Source: Neodiprion pinetum
Lineage: Eukaryota > Arthropoda > Insecta > Hymenoptera > Diprionidae
Reading direction: 5' to 3'
Length of the DNA stretch: 64,000 bases
NCBI RefSeq assembly: GCF_021155775.2
Contig: NC_060235.2
Location: forward strand, 20,947,598 to 21,011,597
How positions within the stretch are numbered: the first letter of the stretch is position 1; each line of letters starts with the position of its first letter. The notes below the pieces were generated by a model. It searched no databases and was not told the DNA's origin. It saw only the letters and a list, made by a program, of their open reading frames with translations. The position numbers were made by a program, and so were the translations under genes. Shown piece after piece: positions 11,742 through 25,761 of this stretch.

Positions 11742-14700
11742 TCAACCAGCATTCTCTGGACCTAAAAGTGAGATGAATAAGCATACAATCAGACACAATC
11801 AACGAGATTTCTAACGCATTTGTCCATTCAGTTACCTATGAAGCTGAGTAGAACCGGCAAAAATATGAGACCATGCGCTGCGCCGATCAAAACTATGCCG
11901 AGGTACATCCGAAAGTAGAACACTTGGAATATTTGAGATTTGGCAAACGCCAATACCACGATACCAGCGAACTTCGTCAGCGTTATGCCGGAAAACACCT
12001 GCAAAGGTGTAAAGCACCGTTACGATCATCGCTATTAATCTCCTTCACTGCGTGGACAAGTTTTTCAAATTTATTGTCAACAGAACAAGAACAAAAGATC
12101 CGCAGCACGGCTTTAACAAATAAATTACTCACAGAGCTTCCCATTCCAGTCAAAGTCTCGGAGACTCTTTCCATCCTAGTTGAGCCTTTGTGTTTTAAAT
12201 ACGAATGGACGATGTGGCTGCAGAACTCGACGGATATTCCCATTGCCTGATGAGGGATAAAACGAAAGAATCAGACGAGGTCATTGCGAGTTGTTTGAGA
12301 TTGGAAGAAACTTACCACAACCAGATTGACCAATGATACAGCATTCAGCGATATGCTCCACCAGTACATCACTCCTCCCAGATTTATCACGATCATGACA
12401 ACGTTCAAGGCAACGACGAAGGCTGAGAAGAGGGAAAGTCCGGTCAGTATGAAGGTGGCGCAAAATATCACAACCACCGACAAACTCAGGGAGGTCAAGG
12501 CTTCTGTCCAGATCGTGAGGTACTGCTCGTAAAAGACGTAGAACACGCTGTGAAACATGAGTATTGTGCATCAGTCCATAGATCCGAAGAACATGAAGTA
12601 CATCAAAACTATGATTTGGTAAAAGCGAATTGATGCATCGAAGTAGTGTCAGAGCAAAGTAGTTCAGTGACACAAGTATCAGACCTGTAAGGGAAGACCT
12701 CGATCTCCGTATCAGTGACGCCAGCGTTGTTGATCATGGTCGTTATGTTAGCAGCAATGGATCTTGCAGCTCTCAACGACTCGTACCAGTCCGCCGAGTC
12801 TTTCAATGGCGTGTGGTAAGTGCCGAAGTAGCTGTCACCGACATCCATTTTCCCATATTGGTCCGTGTAGTAATTTACCGCCTACATTGAAACATGTTTA
12901 GTTGCCTGGTAAATTCAATCGGCAATTGCTACTTACGTCTGCATACGAAGCTAAACCACTCTTTGCGCAATCCTCGTCGGGGATATCCGTTAAAAAGTAA
13001 TCAAGGTACGTCCTGAAGCTTTCGACATCCGGTCTGATTCCCAAATCGTCAGTACCGATAGAGCACGTGCCGCAAATACTTGATACTGTGGATTTGAAAT
13101 CGATTTCTCATTTGCATTTTTTCTACTTTTCTCTATGTCTGAGTCGATTCGCTTTGCGAACCTTCAGCCCGGTAGCAGTAGAAATCGATTCGCTTACCGA
13201 TGGAGTGTGGACAGTAGGAACTATTACTGTAGTAATATTTGCAGCATCCGTCAATGGTTGACCAATCAAAGTAATCGTCAAGCCAGGATGACGCTGCATT
13301 TTGAATAAACGATCTGGAGAGAAATAATTTTTATGTCACGTTGTACGCACAAAAACACCTGTCTTTGAAATGATGTTCAGAGATAAAACAGTGATGAACA
13401 ACTTTAGATTTTCATAGTACAGTTTCAATAAATGTGAAAACTCACTCTGAGGACTGTTTTGACGCCGAGTATAGTTGCGTGCTCAAAGAATCAACGTTGC
13501 AGCCCTGCCCACCGCATATTATATCTTGAACACCGTCGAGGGAATAATTAAGTCCTTCTTTTACGACGAAATAAACGGGCGGACCCATCGAAAGCAATTC
13601 TTGCATGTACTATGAAACGAAAAGAAAAACCACGGTGATATCGTTATCTGTAAGTGGTTTCTTTCTCCATGCCTGAGAGAGAGAGTAATTATCTCACCTG
13701 GAAATACTTGAGGACGTATGAGTCGTCAGGCATAGCCAACTGCTGATCCAAGCCCACTTCAACGTTCGGCCATACAACAATACTGATGACAAGGAAGCAG
13801 GTGAATAAAACCAGGACAATGATCCTGACGGGTTTGAGCAAGAGACAAGGAGTGTAGTACCGTTTGAAAACCGAGTACACTAGCCCCTTGCCCGGCACTT
13901 GTTTCTCATCCGTATTGAGGGAAAAGCAACAGCAGACATCCCACCGGTTGGACTGAAAGCATGTTTGGTGAGTTAAGGAAAAGAATTTCCATTTGAAACA
14001 GTTAGTATGTTTTTCACAACCGGGACGTTCCTCATTCCCATTCGGCTATTACACTCACCTCGATTCGTTCAGCGTCCAAAGCCAGAAGGCTAACGAAGGC
14101 GGTGATTTGAAGACAGAAGTTCAACGCGATAGCGACTGAGGCGTACCAGGCGAACGTTTGCACAGCGGGCATGGTAGACAATCCACCTATAATTGTCCCG
14201 TATGAAAGCCAAGATTGTAATACAGACGGTACTTTTCTGTTGTTTTAAAGCCACCATCAACTCACCGATCAGGAAGCAAAGACATTCCGAAGTGCTCGTC
14301 AATAACATGGAGGGCCCAACCGATCCAACAATGCGGCCAATATGCTCAGGCACTGACTCTCCCGGCTGCCTAGGGTTCCTCTGATAATTCTGAACCATGA
14401 TAAAAATGTTGTCGACTCCGACGGCGAGCACCAAGAACGGAATTACCTGGTGGAAAGAAGCAGTTGAATTGCACGGCCAAACAAGCGAAGAAATTCGATG
14501 ACGGGACAGTCTGGCTTACCTCAATAACCAACAACGACGTTGAAACTTCCAAGTACCCGAATATTCCGATGGAGCATGCGACCGAGAGCAAAACGATAAC
14601 GATTCCGCTGACGCTGAGCGTTATTCTACTGTGCACCTGAAAAATCGGAGGAGCTGGATTTTTTTCCATTGGAATGAATAGCTGGAAGGATACGCCTCAA

Positions 14701-17700
14701 GATTTTCCCCAACTCACAAAGCAATTCATCGAAGCACTGAACTTTCCCAAGGCTAGAACAATGTACACGAACATAACACAATAGCTGATCACCACTGTCG
14801 ATACTTCCGCTTCTGAGGTTCTAGCTATCTCGTCCTCAATTGACCGTTCGCTCGAATAGGCAATCTCCATCGTGTCCGGTCGTTCGTTAGCATCCCAGTT
14901 CTCCATGAAAGCTATGAACCTAGTCATTGACAGAGAGTATTATGCGTGACCTCAATTTTCGAGCAACGGAAGTAACCGATGACCAACGCTTTTCGAATAA
15001 GAAGTGGAAGAAAATGCTGAATGCTTACTTTGATTCCCAAGCCAGAGCTGGTGCCAGAGATTCTTCGTCCAAATAATTGTTTACCATGTACGTGAGTGCA
15101 AGCCCAGTCGCCTTTATGTAGTCTGAGGAATCGTAGCTCTCTTGACCGTCCACAAGGAAACCACCCAAAGCCACTGCAGGAATGATCGGCCCTTTGTACG
15201 TAGATATGCAATCGGTATTATAAGCGTTCCTAGGGTCAAAAAACGATCCCGGTTAACTCATCTACAATTTGACTTATTGAACGACAATGATGATTGTCGG
15301 TTCACGACAGAGACAATAATCCGTCGAAATGAAGCGGAATATCATACTGTAGGCATTTGTAGAGATGATCGAGATAGTTGGTTTCATATCCACCGGATGT
15401 TGACGTCTCGTTGAAAGTATCAAGACTGTACTGAAAGTAACCCCAGATATTCTGGATCGTGCAGAGTGACAGCGTTACTCCACCACTGAACTCGTTTTGG
15501 ACTGGAGCATAACAGATTTTTTCCAAACCTTCGTCAGTGTCCTGGCCAATCTGTGAATTTTCATCAATTAAACGCAAATGACAGATATGGGAATTTTCAT
15601 CCGTTCGCCACTGTTACATTTCGTGTAGTGTTACTCACATCTATGATTTGTTGATGAAGGTCGTATATGGTCAACAAGAACTCCCTGTTGAAAACTGGAC
15701 CAAATTCCAGCTCATCAGTGGTGGTGTTGTGCAATATCTATAAAATCCGATAAACATGCAAACAGTAAAGAACAAATTGGTAATTTTCAGGCCAATCTCT
15801 ATGGACAAATCGCCGTACCGTGTCGAGTCCTACGGGCTTTATGAAGATCTGCTCAGTTCGGTAGAACGGTTGAAAATGCTCGTCGAAGAAGTCCTTCTCG
15901 ATTCTCGACTGGCTTGTTGGCGCTGCCCAAATTTCAATGGGGTTCGTGGTTATCGACAGATATTTTATGCCGTAGCACATAAGAATTATTAAATAAGTCC
16001 AGGCGCAGAGGACAAGTACCGGCTGCCTTGCGAATCCTGTTAGAAAAAGTTTCGATGAATATCTTCAAAGGTCAAGTTCTTCAAACAAGTACGTCGAAGA
16101 GGGTGCCCCGTTAATGAATGTATTTTCTCACCATATCCTAAGGCCCTGAAGAGCGTTTCCAAATATCTGTTGAACGCTTCACCAGCGTTGTGGTATTTTG
16201 ATCCAAAAGAAGAAGGTTTACCTAAAACAGATTATTTTGTCAAATGCAAAATCCTGATATCAACAGCGTAAAAAAGAACAAGAGCTCACCGGAAGCGGGG
16301 TATTTCCTCCTCATCAACGTCACCGTCGTGGTGGACCCCGCACTCAAGACAATGACGATTATTCCAGCGATGATACCCCATCCGCTGATGCCAAACAACA
16401 GAAAAGTGCTCGTGCTCAGATCTAGTTCGGTTACGGGACAACTATCATCGCAATCGACGCAGCTGCAGGCCAGTGAAGAGTTCTGAAAGCAGGAGATTCA
16501 AGTCCACAAACTGAGGCAATTCAGGTCAGAAAAGATTTGATAATTGTCAGACCATATGTGGTGAGTTACTCACGTCGTAAGCTTCGTCGCAGGTCTTTGT
16601 CTCGGGGTTTAAGGAACTGTTCGACGACAGAGAGTCATCGGCGTCCCATACGTAGGTCATTTGGAAAGGGACGAGACCGTCGTCGCTCGCTGTTCCCATG
16701 TACTCGTACCACCTTCGAGAATTTTAGCATCATTAACGTCAACGACATCGTGCAACAAGATAGACGTTTTCGTTCAAAGGATGGTAGGAAAACATCGTTT
16801 CGATTATACATATTATCAATCACGCAATAATGACTTCTGATGAATCCCGCGAATCATACAAGTTATCAGTCAACATCGCCAGGTGGTTTCGTGATCGTCG
16901 ATTAATTACTATACATTCAGAGTATCCTATTAAAGTCGAAATAATAAGTGAGAATAGTAATAATAATAATCTCGTAGCTGATTAGCGATTAACTGGAAGA
17001 TTTGAGCACACGTGCATGCTAAGCTAAGTCTATCGTGGCAATCTTGCTCGGCTCAAGAAGCAGGGCAGATACTCTGTGCATAGATTGTAATAAGGCATCG
17101 AGGCATCGGTGTCAATCTCGTAGCTATCTAACCAGGGGAATTTTATGCCGTAACACCCTGTAGCTGACGAACAAATTCAGCAGGTGCCTTGTCAATCGAC
17201 CCAAAACGCTTTATCGACGACAATAATGAGCTAATTAAACACCGCATGACGCTGCCGTTTACATATGCCTAATCACACGTATACACTCACGATTGTAGAA
17301 ATTCGTATTCCAATTTCCAAACAGCTCGAATTAAACAGGATTTCTAATGACTCGGTAAATCTGCAAAACTCACAATTTATACGTGCATCTGCTGGCTCCG
17401 TAAGGTCCGCATGCCAAATCCATAGCCAAATTTCCACTAGCCGGGTGAAGAACACCTGAACACGAGTTGTAAGTACCTTCGGCATATTCTTCCCCTAAAT
17501 AGATCTGCGAAGAGAAAGTGACAAAAACTTGAATCGCGCTCTTATTAGTGTACCAGGAACCAGAATTACTCATACAAAAAATATACTGTTCAAATTTATG
17601 ATGACTCTCTAGGTATCGAGTGACAACTGATGAAAGCTCAGTATGTGCGGTTATAGATCAATGACGATGTTGATGGCAGTTGTACCAGTAATCGCTCGTG

Positions 17701-18397
17701 ATGAAAATGCAACTGATCAATTATACTAATCTTTCTGCAAATTATTATCAATATTAGTGTTCACTGAAATTTGATTCATTCATCGATGGATTGTTATCAT
17801 TATGAGCAACATTTCTACTGCATTTATAACTTAGGATTTTCTATCGCACCTGAACTTCGTTTATGTACTGGACAACTTCGTCGTCCACAGTGGCGTTCAG
17901 GATTTCAACGTTATACATGAATCTGCTCTGATCTGGAGCACAGCTGAAGTCACAAATGGATCTGAACATGTTCTTCGCACATGTAGCACACCTCCCGAAG
18001 ACACCTTCAGCCATCGACATGCTCGAGTCCATGTCGATGATCTGCTGAGCATCGCAGCACACGAGAGGAGTATCTGAACATTGGTTCACAGACCATGTAA
18101 TTACACCAGTATTTTTACCTGGCTTGTTCTTAGCCTGATCGATTTTCAAAATACGCTCAAAGTTTATCCCGACGACTAACCAGTTTCATTCTCAAAAAAG
18201 TGCGGACATCTGTTGTAGAGGATAGCTTCTGCCGTCGAGTTGTTGATCAGCTGACCAGTCGTCGATGATGGACAGTTGTAGGTCGATGCCCCAGACGTGT
18301 AGCACTGGCCGTACCACACGCAGGTATATTCATCGTCGCCGATTGACGAGGCGAGGATAAGTGAAACCAGAAAGACGGTGAGAGAAAAATTCTTCAT
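11742..18397 (-). CDS. Npc1: NPC intracellular cholesterol transporter 1
   Basis: Niemann-Pick C1: takes sterol from NPC2 in the lumen and passes it through a membrane sterol-sensing domain. Coding exons from the start: 18397-18181, 18073-17850, 17504-17374, 16712-16574, 16482-16290, 16221-16132, 16036-15819, 15737-15639, 15550-15348, 15229-15029, 14919-14718, 14636-14520, 14446-14266, 14186-14059, 13952-13698, 13609-13446, 13313-13198, 13085-12937, 12881-12685, 12547-12316, 12246-12133, 11998-11836, 11761-11742. This gives about 1250 residues; the family has about 1250-1290. Residues 1-20 are a signal peptide. The N-terminal sterol-binding domain has CCDAQQI and CAPDQSRFM. The sterol-sensing domain (about 615-780) has PFLVLAVGVDNIFIMV. 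The last helices contain SLNAVSLVNLV and HGLIFLPVLLSFIG. The protein ends at PENAG, almost without cytosolic tail. If the last intron is retained it stops at 11828. Whether it is the NPC1a or NPC1b type cannot be settled here. Confidence 0.95.
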
Positions 18398-18497
18398 TCT
18401 GAAAATGAACGCCCTTATTGAAGTTCCTGAACTTTGATTTGTAAAGTAAAGGCAGACGGATTGCCGCCGGTTGACTATTTTCAGATTAAATTCTCAC

Positions 18498-18580
18498 CTC
18501 GAGTATTTGGTGTTTGCCTTTTCCGTTCTCAGATTAAACGAGATCACCGTTCACCTAACGGTTCGGCAAAAATTTAATGA
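18498..18580 (-). promoter_or_regulatory. Npc1: Probable 5' untranslated exon and promoter of Npc1
   Basis: The first coding exon is preceded by a clean acceptor (CATTTTCAG, then A and the ATG), so an upstream non-coding exon is required. A consensus donor (CTCGAG|GTGAGA) ends such an exon at 18498. Its upstream edge is not defined; the value given is only a guess, and the promoter should lie between here and about 18.7 kb. Confidence 0.35.
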
Positions 18581-18699
18581 TTTTTGACGGATCTGACACC
18601 TTACTGACTCATCATACACACCCGAACTTGTAACGGGATTGAGGTCGGCTGAATCCCGGCGAAGACTGGCCAGCCAAATCGAAGCCGGTGTGAAATCCC

Positions 18700-21600
18700 G
18701 GTAAAAATCTTGATTCTTTATCGTCCAAACCTTTTCATCTTATCGCGCAGCTGAGAGACTTGTTTCTGATCACCAGATAGATTATCTATTTTCTATACAC
18801 GTACTTACATTGTTGAGCGATTTTTCAATCCAATCCGTTTACTCATGCAGCTGGCCCGTTTAACCTCCTATTACAGGTGTTTGTATAGAGAGTAAAGTGT
18901 CGATTTTCTTATCAATAACGGTTTGTCTAAAGTACGGTAACTACTTTTTTTTTTTTTTTGTAATTGTTTTTTTCCTCGAACGTTACAACCGAGACACCTG
19001 CAAGGTGTGACATTGACATATATAACTCATACGCATCTGTGCAGAGTGCAGATAAGCGTCCGATGACAGTTTTAATTGTGAATAATTGTTGCTCTGTATC
19101 AGTCACGCTTTCGAAATAGGAAAAGACCTAAAAATCTCGTTTTCAGTTACGTCGCAATCACTTCTTCAAAGAAACCCATTTTTCATCGAATCAAAGATAC
19201 GATCAGTTGTATAAGAGAATTAGCTTAACACCTTCTGAAACTAATCACAGTTTCAAAATCAATGAAATCCGTAATTTGATTTTTACCAGAGGTATTCACG
19301 AAGAAAGTGAAATTGTTTATGAGCTTGGTGAACTGAACTTATTTGAAAAAACCTCCAAAAAAAGGTTCGTACCGTTATTGTATTTTCTTTCCTCCACCTT
19401 ACTGACAATTTAAGTGTTTCGGAACACATTAACGAGAAGTATCTGTAATGTTATTATATTTTCTAACTTTTCTTACTCGTGGAATTGCTAGGTTCCAGAA
19501 TTAATTCCGGTTAATTTTTAAGCGATTTGTCCTTTAACTTCCGTAAGCACGCGCCGACGCTTCCTCGTTTTATAAATGACAGTGAAAGCAGTGTGATTTC
19601 TGAGGTACCGGTGAGAGGAAAGAAATAGGATTGAACACATATCGGATATTTTCGTAATGATTAATCATATTTTAATGACACAATGATCGTACAAATGATT
19701 CTTTTACAAATGAACAATTGTCTCGTCGCAGGATGAGAATTAAAATGATAGAATAATATTAATCATAATAATACAAATAATATAAATCATAACAATGATA
19801 ATGATAATATCGACAGTAAAACAATAACAACAATAATAATAACAATAACAGCAACAACAAATAAATATTATTACATCTTCTATGAATAATAATATATGTA
19901 TAGTATATTATAATATATAATTAGAGTAATAATAGAAACCATACAATGGAAAAGGGGGTCTTAACAACAGAAATTAAAGTTCTTACGATTTGATTACAAT
20001 GTAAACGGAAGATATTGGAAAGACATTATTTCCTCTTATCATACATTCTTATATATGTCTCTATGTTCGTACGTGTGTGTATTTGAAGACTTGGAAACGT
20101 AAAAATTCGTAATGGGTTCATAAAATTCATGAGCGAAAACCGTTTACGCCCTAACGAATTTTTGCGTGTCAATTAGCCCTGTCAAGTATGTCTTTCGCAT
20201 GTTTGTAGGCATGTGTTACATACATACATTATATATGTATAGTTCTCAGTTCAGCTGATAATACAAGATAAATAATTAAACTCGTATCATTTCACTCGGA
20301 AACGTACCTGTATAGTTATGTACGTGAGATAAAAGTTATATGCAGATGAAATAAGGATTTTAAAAGAAGAACAAGGAAGAATAAATAACCGTGAGACAAC
20401 CTACTAAAAGAAGGAATGAAAAAACCTGAAATAAATATATATATATAATATATATATATATGTACGCCCTTATCTCAAATACTTCGTGTGTACGTATTGC
20501 ATTTATAATGTATGTTCGTATTCGTCGATAATACACATAATTCAACTTTAGCGATAAATTTTCACTATGAAACGGCACAATAATTAATAATAATTCGATA
20601 AGGATAATAATAATAATAAGAGTAATAATAATAACGACAATAATAATAGCAATGAAAATTTATGTATATTTATATCTATATATTTTCTATATATTTATAT
20701 ACATTCGAAAAATCTTTATGGTCGAATATATAATAATACGCAATCGACGGGGTGGGATTCAAAAGATGATTGATTTTTAATCGTAACTAGGCCAACTATT
20801 TGGACCGTCTTTGCTCGAAAGTCTTTTCCTTCTTTCTTTCTTGATTGGTTGTTTTTCTCTATTTATTAAATAATTTTTATTTTTACTTTATTCTCTTTTT
20901 TCGCTCGTATTCTTTGGTCTCTTTTCATAAATTTCAGTTCATCCATCCGTTCATTTCGTCAATATACCCACATGTACAACAATAATTTACACACTAATTA
21001 TCTATTCAATGTATCTGTGCTGAAGGAGATTGAGGATTTCGTTCTTGATACACGTTAAAGTTTCGTAATAATTATCACGTCATATTAAGGAATTTAATGC
21101 TGAATTTATACGCACCTGTATAATTATTATAAACTCTGCGACGACGCGAATCTTGTACACCTCTACTACAACATAATGCACCTGTTCTGGATTTATTTAA
21201 TCAAAGTATAATCGCTCCGCTTCGTATTTAATCAGATTGTAAATAAGGATTAACGTCAATAATCAAGATACCCGGCTGATTAAGTAATGTCTTTGCCACA
21301 AAATTGCTCGATAATATTATAACCTACGTGAAATAGTTGTATCCCCATGTACATATATGTATACGGAACGGGACATTTTTCATATACCTAATAGGTGAAT
21401 ATAATATCGGTTCAAAATTTTAACCAACGTATTGTGGAATAATGAAAAATCAAGATGAAAGACTCTCGATCAAATACGATCTTGCCGAAAAAAATTTCCC
21501 TCTTTTTTTATTCTATATTTTCATTATTTTATCTCTTTCTCTCTCACTCTCTTCTTTGTGACAATAAAATCTATAACAGATAATAATCGTAACAACAACG

Positions 21601-21924
21601 GTAATAATAATAATAAGAATAATAATAAGAAGAATAAGAATAATAATAATAATAATAAGAATAATAATGATAATAATAATAACAATAATAATATTAGTCG
21701 TGATAATATCTTAATCGTTATAGTTTTCTTCTCTTTTTTTTTTTTTTTGTTTTTTTCATCACTTTTAGCAACAAAAAGTTTTCGCAATATTTTTATTTAT
21801 ATTATATCGTGTATATATATATATAATTGTATATTGTATATTTATTGTTTAATGGAGCGTAGGGGGATCGGGTTGAAGATACATATTAGGGTATAATATT
21901 ATTCTTCGCTGTCAGATCTCAGTA

Positions 21925-21973
<49 letters not shown>

Positions 21974-24900
21974 TACGTATGTTGTATATTTTCTTCAATA
22001 TTTTAATCTCGTTATTTTATTTTAATAATTTATTGAATTATTTTTTATCTTTAATCTCCTACTCATCGAGCTTTGCATCGTGAGAATTATGTAGGTGCGT
22101 GTGTATGTATACATACAGACATATTGTATACATATATACAGATATACATGTATATGTATACATATGTATGTATTTACTTATTACATATAATTATGTACAT
22201 ATTTAGGTATTCTCGTTCCGAGGTGCTCAATACCCTTGTAATTTAATATCGAGTCGATTACCTGCGAAATATATATGTATATGTATATCGGGTGTAATGT
22301 ATATACAGACACACACACACACACGGATGCACGCATGTTCTTTGCCAACGAGTGAAGAAAATACGTATTTCATCGTCGGACTTGGATATTTCGCTATATA
22401 ACTATCATTGTTTAACTTATTTATGCATGTATAATATATATAGGAAACAGCAATTGATTTATACGGAAAAATCACCTCTTCCGATTTATCGGGATACCTA
22501 ATATAACGATTTAATTCGTCATTGCGAAAACTGCAGTAATAAATTTCCCGCTACTTTTTGCCACGCACGACTCCCTCGCTGCATGCATGCAATATGCAAA
22601 CCTTGAAATTTATTCTAACCCTCACATTTTTTGTACTTTCACTTCTTACCATGCTCTCAATCGATTATCGTTCCCGGTTCAATAATTTGCATCCCTTATA
22701 AATATAAATTGTAAAATGGAAAACTTACTAATAAAACTGGTCGATTGACGCATGAAGTTTCGAGTCGAGTTGCAAAGTGTATTGATGATTCTTAATTATC
22801 ATTCAGTGACACGTTCGTTTATCTCCGGCAAGATTCAAAGTATGCACGTTGTTATGGCAATATAGCGTCGTAGACGGTGATCAGCTGATCATTTTGGCTA
22901 AATATTATGGTTATAAAATCACCGAACTCTTCACGCAAGCTGTCAGACTTTCATTTCGTTGGATTCTGTTTGCACAGAGCAGAACATACGTCGGAAGAAT
23001 TAGTTTTTTTTTTTTTTTTTTTTTAATTTAAATACGACCCAGTAGCCACCAAACGCCATCTTTTGTTACTTTGAATCCCAAACGTCGAAGTGCACGAATG
23101 CTCGGATTTAATGAAATTGACCATTGCCAGAGAAAAACGATTGAAGATTTAATATTTACAAAAAGCGCATTGTTTTCAAAAAGGGAGCATGGAAATCTCT
23201 TTCATACAATTGTCGTAACAACTATCAATGCCAGTCTCATTGTCGTACGTGTCCAAAGAAGACCAATTAATATTTTCAATCCATTTTTCTTATTTTCGTT
23301 TTAATTTTTGAGAGTATATATTTTGGTAGTTTTCTACATACATATATATATACATACTTATTTATATATTCAATCTGATGGTGTGATTTTACTAATTGTA
23401 AATCATCCTTTGAATATTTATGCCATAAATATAAGTATATATATGTATGGCTGTGTATAGTTATATATTTGGATACTTTCTGTTTTCTAATTTACACGAA
23501 TTAATTAATATCCTTCAATATCGATCATATTACATATTACTATATTTAAGTTATCGTATATAATAATCTCATATCAATTGTGTAACGTATTCAATCGAAC
23601 ACACCACGTTTGTTCCTGTGTCGATTCAATATTTAAACTACTTAGCTTATACATACATAATATATCCTTCGTGTGATTCCCATTGATTCTATGTACTTTG
23701 TTGTTTTTCTTTTCTAACTTTTTCAGTTCTTAAAGTTTGAACTTGCATCTACGACTAGTTTTTTTTTTTTATTGTTTAGTTACTTTTGATACGAAGAGCA
23801 CGTTCTCTCTTTCGCTTATCTCCTTTTCCGTCAAATTCTCTTCTCGCGCTTTCACCAATTCCCATACGTCAGATCAGTTTAAACATTTTCGAGGTCGTAC
23901 ATTAAGTAATGTCGAAAATAAAATAGCTATGTTGAAAATGTTCATCTCAGCGCGAGATTTTCGAAATTATTTTTCGTCAACTGTTAGAGGTTACGCGGTA
24001 GAAAAGACCGAAGAAAGAGAAAACGGATTGATTTAAAAATCGAAAGAAATAACGGGCGGAAAAATAAAGTAATTTAGACTGGGGCTAAGAAAAAAAAAAA
24101 AAAAACAATGGCGGTTATTCAATAATATTCATATAGTCTAGTGATTACTTAATTTCTTCTTTTTTTTCATTTGAATTTCACTTACGATTCTTAACTAATA
24201 TTAATCGCTACGTTTACATCATAATCGTTACGATTAAGCTTTCACGTCAATTTCAATTACCTCTTTTCTTGTCATTGTCATTTTTTTACGCATTTTTTTT
24301 TTTTGCATCATTAGGTTTTTGGTTTTCGTAAATTTTTTTTTTCATTTTGCCCCTCTTCTTCCTTTATCGTAGTAATAAATACGATCGTGTATTACATCAT
24401 GTGTATGCACAGAATTGAGATTACTTTTTGCTATCGGCACATATGTATATACCAAATAAATTGCTGACCGAGGAAAATTATCTAATTATAAAACATGACG
24501 AATAATCAAACGTTTGAAAGAAATTAACCGAACAAAAGAATGATAAATATTGTGTATTTTACATGACGTATATACACATTGAACATATAATTGTAAAATG
24601 AGAAAAGAAGAAACATTGAGTAAAACGGAATAAAAAAAAAAAATTACGTCATTTTATGAAGAATGGATAATTTGTTTCTAATATACGAACGTCTCTGAGC
24701 GAAAAAACGCCATTTTCTTTAATCGCGGCCAATCGTCGTCGAGTATACAGAACTATATTTCTTCGCGAGGAAAAATTCGCCTATACATAATTGTATATAA
24801 TCATACCTACCAAATATTAGGACCCTGTATTGTAAAAACCCGTAACTCGTTGCACCCTCCGAAAGCGAAGTTTGCATACCTAATTATCTATCATAAGACG

Positions 24901-25289
24901 CCGTGTACTTTTTCCGGGAGATGATGTGTCAAATCAACTATCACAAACAACAAACAAAATTTTCGAAATCGATGGAATCTAACTGCAAAAAAATGTGCAT
25001 ACTATAGAATAGCAGTTATTGTATCCTGATTATAAATTGCGTTACATCGTTTTTCTATGTCGGCAAGAAATTAATATTCCGAATAAAGTCACGTGGATTA
25101 AAATTAAGAATCAGTATAAAAAAACTCGATAAATAAATTATATTAGTATTTTCATCACTCAAATTACCAATCTGCAGCTTTCCTATTCTTTTTCTCTGTT
25201 CTTTATGTGTTTGTTTTTTTTTTCTTTTCTCTTCTTTATTAACATTCATGTATTATTTCTCTCTTTTCCTCTCTCTTTCATTTTCTAAA
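18700..25289. other. AT-rich, microsatellite-laden spacer downstream of sif
   Basis: No coding exon is recognisable on either strand. The DNA is full of AAT/ATT runs (for example 19740-19870, 20585-20650, 21595-21690), TATA-like arrays and poly-T tracts. Open frames across it translate to runs of Asn, Leu, Ile or Lys and are composition artefacts. Part of it may be a very long sif 3' UTR: many minus-strand AATAAA signals occur and none can be chosen from sequence. Confidence 0.55.
21930..21970. repeat. (AT)n dinucleotide microsatellite
   Basis: An uninterrupted run of about 20 AT units. A shorter (AC)n run lies nearby at 22308-22324. Confidence 0.95.
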
Positions 25290-25295
25290 TTTATT
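25290..25295 (-). terminator. sif: First minus-strand AATAAA after the sif stop
   Basis: Reading downstream of the sif stop codon on the minus strand, this is the first canonical AATAAA, about 470 bases on. Weaker ATTAAA signals occur earlier, at 25406-25401 and 25749-25744. Many more AATAAA follow in the AT-rich DNA, so this marks a minimal 3' end and not the only one. Confidence 0.3.
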
Positions 25296-25585
25296 TGCTA
25301 TTCTTGTTCTTTTTCTCTCGGTCAGCAACGGTATAATAATAACATTGGCTAAAAATTAATCAGTGTATTATGAGTATTTGAATACGGTAATATTATTAAT
25401 TTTAATGATCTCGATACTAATACCTAATATATCTTATCTTTACTACAATTTACTGAACGATATATATGTACATATATATATTTATATGCATTCATGTATA
25501 TATATATATACATATGTATATATAATGTATATGTACGTGGTGTATGCGCAGGCATGTATATTATTGTTATTATTGATGTTGTTTT

Positions 25586-25638
25586 TGTTGTTGTTGTTGT
25601 TGTTGTTGTTATCATCATCATCGTTATTATTAAAATTA

Positions 25639-25679
<41 letters not shown>
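25586..25679. repeat. Compound trinucleotide microsatellite, (TTG)n then (ATT)n
   Basis: A TTG run at about 25586-25610 is followed by CAT/ATT units and a pure ATT run at 25641-25679. It sits about 80 bp beyond the sif stop codon, hence probably inside the sif 3' UTR, where it would be transcribed as CAA and AAU repeats. Confidence 0.9.
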
Positions 25680-25761
25680 CGTATGCATCATGTATGTATG
25701 TATAATATATAATTTATAATGTATAATATAATATATACGTAATTTTAATTGTGTATATAAC

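Noticed and set aside
11828..11839. Npc1 stop codon at 11828
   Set aside because: It is reached only if the GTAACT donor at 11835 is ignored. Splicing to the TTTTAG acceptor gives PENAG, which extends the conserved IG-P sequence better, so I used the spliced end.
21524..21896. Open frames on both strands rich in Leu or Asn
   Set aside because: They are translations of AAT/TTA microsatellite DNA; composition is monotonous and no family fits.
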